7,699 bases of DNA from an uncultured Deferribacteraceae bacterium (GTDB lineage: Bacteria; Chrysiogenota; Deferribacteres; Deferribacterales; Mucispirillaceae): assembly GCA_947039055.1 (NCBI GenBank), contig CAMQYB010000079.1:1-7699 (forward strand), in the 5' to 3' direction. Position 1 is the stretch's first letter. Each line of letters begins with the position of its first letter. Both the position numbers and the translations under genes were made by a program. Under the pieces are notes generated by a model. That model was not told where the DNA came from and did no database searches. It was given only the letters and a program-made list of their open reading frames with translations. Below are positions 5,764-7,699 of this stretch, piece after piece.

Positions 5764-7380
5764 GGGAAAACTGAAGGACTTACCGCAAATATTCTTAAAA
5801 GGTTAGAAAAATTATATAGTCGTAAAAACAAGAGTGAGAACCTCATATCTGTTGATTTAGCGAAAGTGATTACAGAGATATCTTTTATCACAAAAAGACA
5901 GATAGGTATAATTATAGATAGAAGAGGTAATATAGAATATATTATCATCGGTAATAGCGAAGAGTTAGTTATTCCAAAATTAAACAGGTTTGGATTAATA
6001 TCAGGCAAACTTAGAGGTATTAGATTAATTCGAACTGATTTCAAAAATAGCACTCCAGATGAAGATGATATAGCGGATCTTGCGTTATTGAGACTAGATA
6101 GTTTAACAGTTATATCAGTTGACGATAATGATGGATTACCTATATCTATGTCTACGATATATTTATTGCCAGAAGGTAGTAACGGTGAGTATAGCACATT
6201 AGATGATAAAGATGTTTATAGCCAGCGTATAGATTACGATAAATTTATTGAAGGTTTAGAAGATGAGCTAGGGTTTAAATCTAAAAAGTTAAATATTACA
6301 AAAAGTAAAACTATGGCAGTATTAACTGGAGCATTTAAAAATAGTGCTGAGGCTTGCAGAAACCTTTTAGAGTTAAAAGAGTTAGCAAGAACGGCTAATC
6401 TTGAGGTTATAGATAATATCTATCAGATACGAAATAAGATTGATGCAAAATATGTTGTTGGAACAGGAAAGTTAAAAGAGATTGTTATCAAAACAGTTTC
6501 ATCAGGAGCAGAGTATCTAATCTATGATAACACTTTAACACCAAGTCAAAGCAGAATGATTGCAGAGTTTACAGAAATTAAAGTAATTGATAGAACGCAA
6601 CTTATATTAGATATATTTGCAAATCGTGCAAAAGATAACGATGGTAGAGTGATTGTTGAACTTGCTCAGCTAAAATATATTCTACCAAGACTTGGAATGA
6701 AAGATGATTCATTATCACGTTTAACAGGTGGGATAGGTGGTAAAGGTCCTGGGGAGACAAAATTAGAGATAGATAAAAGAAAGGTAACAGATAGAATAGC
6801 CTTTTTGAAAAAGAAGCTTAAAGGTATAGAAAAATCAAGAGTTGTTAAAAGACATAAGCGTACGAAGAAAGATATACCGATAGTCGCAGTAATCGGCTAT
6901 ACAAACGCAGGTAAGACAACTTTGTTGAATAATCTAAGCAATTCGAGTATATATGCAGATGACATGATGTTTGCAACATTAGAGACATCATCAAGAAGAA
7001 TAAGGTTTCCAGAAGATAAAGAGATTATTTTAATAGATACAGTTGGGTTTATTAGAAATCTTCCAGAAAATCTTCTACCAGCGTTTAAGTCAACATTAGA
7101 GGAGATAAAATCTGCTGATTACTTTATACATCTAGTTGATAGTTCAGATATGGATTACGATAAACATATTGAAGCAGTTGAAAAAGTTTTAGAAGATATA
7201 GATCTAGCGAATAAGAATAGAGTTATAGTTTTTAATAAGGTAGATATGTTAGATGAAGAAACATTGCTTGAGCTTAAAAATAAGTATGGTGATGCGATAT
7301 TTATATCTGCACTTGATAAGAAAACATATACCGAGATAATTGATAAACTATATTACTATTTTTCAAAATCATGGGAGTAG
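5755..7380 (+). CDS. hflX: GTPase HflX, ribosome-splitting factor (apparent ATA start; conservative start GTG 5866)
   Basis: HflX binds stalled or idle 70S ribosomes and, with GTP, splits them into subunits, notably under heat stress. From the ATA it is 541 residues; from the internal GTG at 5866, 504. The longer form is preferred because the 37 extra codons are stop-free and encode family-like sequence ('LHGKTEGL...LKRLEKLYSRK') and because a strong Shine-Dalgarno sits 6 bases before the ATA; the GTG has none. Numbering from the ATA: N-terminal segment 'RQIGIIIDRRGNIEYIIIG' at 48-66; HflX domain 'VVGTGKLKEI' at 234-243; glycine-rich 'SRLTGGIGGKGPGETKLEID' at 321-340; coiled stretch to about 370; G domain with G1 'GYTNAGKT' 381-388, G2 'FATLETSSR' 406-414, G3 'DTVGF' 428-432, G4 'NKVD' 494-497, G5 'SAL' 518-520. 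The G2 segment differs from the common FATLDPTTR but keeps the key Thr. All nucleotide-binding motifs are intact. It is transcribed alone, away from the GT9 operon. Confidence 0.95.
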   Translation: MLHGKTEGLTANILKRLEKLYSRKNKSENLISVDLAKVITEISFITKRQIGIIIDRRGNIEYIIIGNSEELVIPKLNRFGLISGKLRGIRLIRTDFKNSTPDEDDIADLALLRLDSLTVISVDDNDGLPISMSTIYLLPEGSNGEYSTLDDKDVYSQRIDYDKFIEGLEDELGFKSKKLNITKSKTMAVLTGAFKNSAEACRNLLELKELARTANLEVIDNIYQIRNKIDAKYVVGTGKLKEIVIKTVSSGAEYLIYDNTLTPSQSRMIAEFTEIKVIDRTQLILDIFANRAKDNDGRVIVELAQLKYILPRLGMKDDSLSRLTGGIGGKGPGETKLEIDKRKVTDRIAFLKKKLKGIEKSRVVKRHKRTKKDIPIVAVIGYTNAGKTTLLNNLSNSSIYADDMMFATLETSSRRIRFPEDKEIILIDTVGFIRNLPENLLPAFKSTLEEIKSADYFIHLVDSSDMDYDKHIEAVEKVLEDIDLANKNRVIVFNKVDMLDEETLLELKNKYGDAIFISALDKKTYTEIIDKLYYYFSKSWE

Positions 7381-7388
7381 ATGATAAC

Positions 7389-7416
7389 CTGTAAAATACG
7401 TTACTGTGTTTTACAG
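7389..7416 (+). terminator. Hairpin after hflX, probable intrinsic terminator
   Basis: Nine bases after the hflX stop, 7389-7400 and 7405-7416 pair as a 12-base-pair stem (ten Watson-Crick, two G-U pairs) around the tetraloop TTAC; the outer eight pairs are CTGTAAAA with TTTTACAG. It is followed by TTGTGTG, only a broken T tract, so termination may be inefficient or the hairpin may instead stabilise the 3' end. It is the strongest hairpin I found in the window. Confidence 0.5.
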
Positions 7417-7495
7417 TTGTGTGATTAGTCAGTGATCAATAAGATGTATTAATATATTTTACACTTACATGATTAATTAGTAATTAATAAGTTGT
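7400..7495. repeat. Diverged tandem repeat, two 48-base units
   Basis: Units 7400-7447 and 7448-7495 align without gaps at 35 of 48 positions; 10 of the 13 differences are transitions, mostly G in the first unit against A in the second. Each unit has a dyad around a central G (7424-7440, imperfect; 7472-7488, perfect ATTAATTA-G-TAATTAAT). GTTACT at 7496 repeats the start of the first unit, possibly a decayed third copy. Confidence 0.7.
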
Positions 7496-7533
7496 GTTAC
7501 TCTTTTCGCAATATTATTATGTATAATTATTTC

Positions 7534-7569
7534 TTAATTGTAATTGATATTTTAATTGTAATTGATATT
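7534..7569. repeat. Exact 18-base tandem repeat, two copies
   Basis: TTAATTGTAATTGATATT occurs twice with no gap and no mismatch. Within each copy TAATTG and TAATTGA-like hexamers also recur, so slippage is the likely origin. No gene overlaps it. Confidence 0.85.
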
Positions 7570-7628
7570 AATTTTTATAGGTTAAGTAAATCAGTTTTCA
7601 ACTTATATTTAGAGTAATGAGTTAGCAG

Positions 7629-7680
7629 TTTTATACAGCTTAATTATTTAGAATATAATTAAATAATTTTATACAGCTTA
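7629..7680. repeat. 14-base direct repeat with 38-base period, reaching the window end
   Basis: TTTTATACAGCTTA occurs at 7629-7642 and 7667-7680. The bases after each copy remain similar with small indels (ATTATTTAGA against ATTATTATAGA), so the unit is likely about 38 bases and the second copy may continue outside the window. Confidence 0.7.
7642..7668. repeat. Inverted repeat, 9-base arms, AT only
   Basis: AATTATTTA (7642-7650) and TAAATAATT (7660-7668) are exact complements around a 9-base loop. With no G-C pairs it is a poor terminator; its location between the two 14-base repeats suggests it belongs to that repeat unit. Confidence 0.5.
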
Positions 7681-7699
7681 TAAATTATTATAGAGTTTA

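Larger units (their letters stand above)
7381..7699. other. 319-base AT-rich non-coding region with tandem duplications
   Basis: No open frame of useful length on either strand and no tRNA-like or other recognisable RNA. It contains the hflX terminator hairpin, a diverged 48-base tandem pair, an exact 18-base tandem pair, a pair of 14-base direct repeats 38 bases apart that runs to the window edge, and several AT-only dyads. It probably contains the 5' regulatory region of a gene beyond the window, but no promoter with both boxes is convincing (TATAAT at 7522-7527 lacks a partner). Confidence 0.7.

Noticed and set aside
5721..6197. 158-codon open frame on the - strand opposite the hflX 5' part
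   Set aside because: Antisense to a conserved part of HflX; composition (Ser/Leu/Ile) is what the complement of this coding sequence gives, and no motif is recognisable.
7381..7428. 15-codon ORF from the ATG directly after the hflX stop
   Set aside because: Runs through the terminator hairpin, has no ribosome binding site beyond chance, and resembles nothing.
7522..7527. TATAAT as the -10 box of a promoter for a gene beyond the window
   Set aside because: No acceptable -35 hexamer at 16-18 bases upstream, and TATAAT is expected by chance in such AT-rich sequence.
7534..7680. CRISPR array
   Set aside because: Repeats differ in length and sequence, are directly tandem or share only 14 bases, and there are no unique spacers of uniform size.
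7381..7699. Replication origin, suggested by AT-rich repeats, TTTTACACT at 7457 and TTATACAGC twice, and an rsmG gene in the window
   Set aside because: These differ from the DnaA box consensus TTWTNCACA at one or two positions, no cluster of true boxes exists, and rsmG is 7 kb away with no dnaA, dnaN or parAB seen. GC skew over the genome would be needed.

Overview
This is an AT-rich bacterial window (roughly 30% GC by eye, with heavy use of ATA and AGA codons and of TTG/GTG starts). It carries six protein-coding genes and no RNA gene, insertion sequence or CRISPR array that I can see. Two heptosyltransferase-type LPS glycosyltransferases, two lipoprotein signal peptides and a membrane-bound lytic transglycosylase point to a Gram-negative cell with an LPS-bearing outer membrane. 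The HflX protein has the long N-terminal form (start 'LHGKTEGL', then 'RQIGIIIDRRGNIEYIIIG'), which from memory resembles homologues in Desulfobacterota/'Deltaproteobacteria' and Deferribacterota. With the low GC, a Deferribacterota-like organism is a reasonable guess, but this is inference only.

Layout. Left block, + strand (1-3528): the 3' part of rsmG (16S rRNA m7G methyltransferase, 5' end outside the window), a 524-residue lipoprotein resembling the LpoA/LppC penicillin-binding-protein activators, and an MltD-type lytic transglycosylase with LysM repeats. They are very tightly packed: the lipoprotein starts 71 bases inside rsmG, and mltD starts 3 bases after the lipoprotein stop. They are probably one transcript. 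The second and third genes together suggest a peptidoglycan synthesis/remodelling pair.

Middle block, - strand (3610-5644): two tandem GT9 (WaaF/WaaC-type) glycosyltransferases separated by 4 bases and translationally coupled, likely adding heptose or a similar sugar to the LPS inner core. They converge on mltD across an 81-base gap and diverge from hflX across about 110 bases.

Right block, + strand (5755-7380): hflX, the ribosome-splitting GTPase, followed by a terminator-like hairpin. The remaining 319 bases (7381-7699) have no gene and are extremely AT-rich. They hold three separate tandem duplications (units of 48, 18 and about 38 bases) and several dyads.

The most interesting point is the start of hflX. 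The conserved N-terminus lies in a frame with no ATG, GTG, TTG or CTG before an internal GTG 37 codons in. A near-perfect Shine-Dalgarno sits 6 bases before an in-frame ATA, and both are embedded in a perfect 16-base palindrome. This looks like a non-canonical, possibly regulated AUA start, unless it is a sequence error. The rest of the window is mostly conventional housekeeping and envelope genes; I do not see an obviously new multi-gene system.
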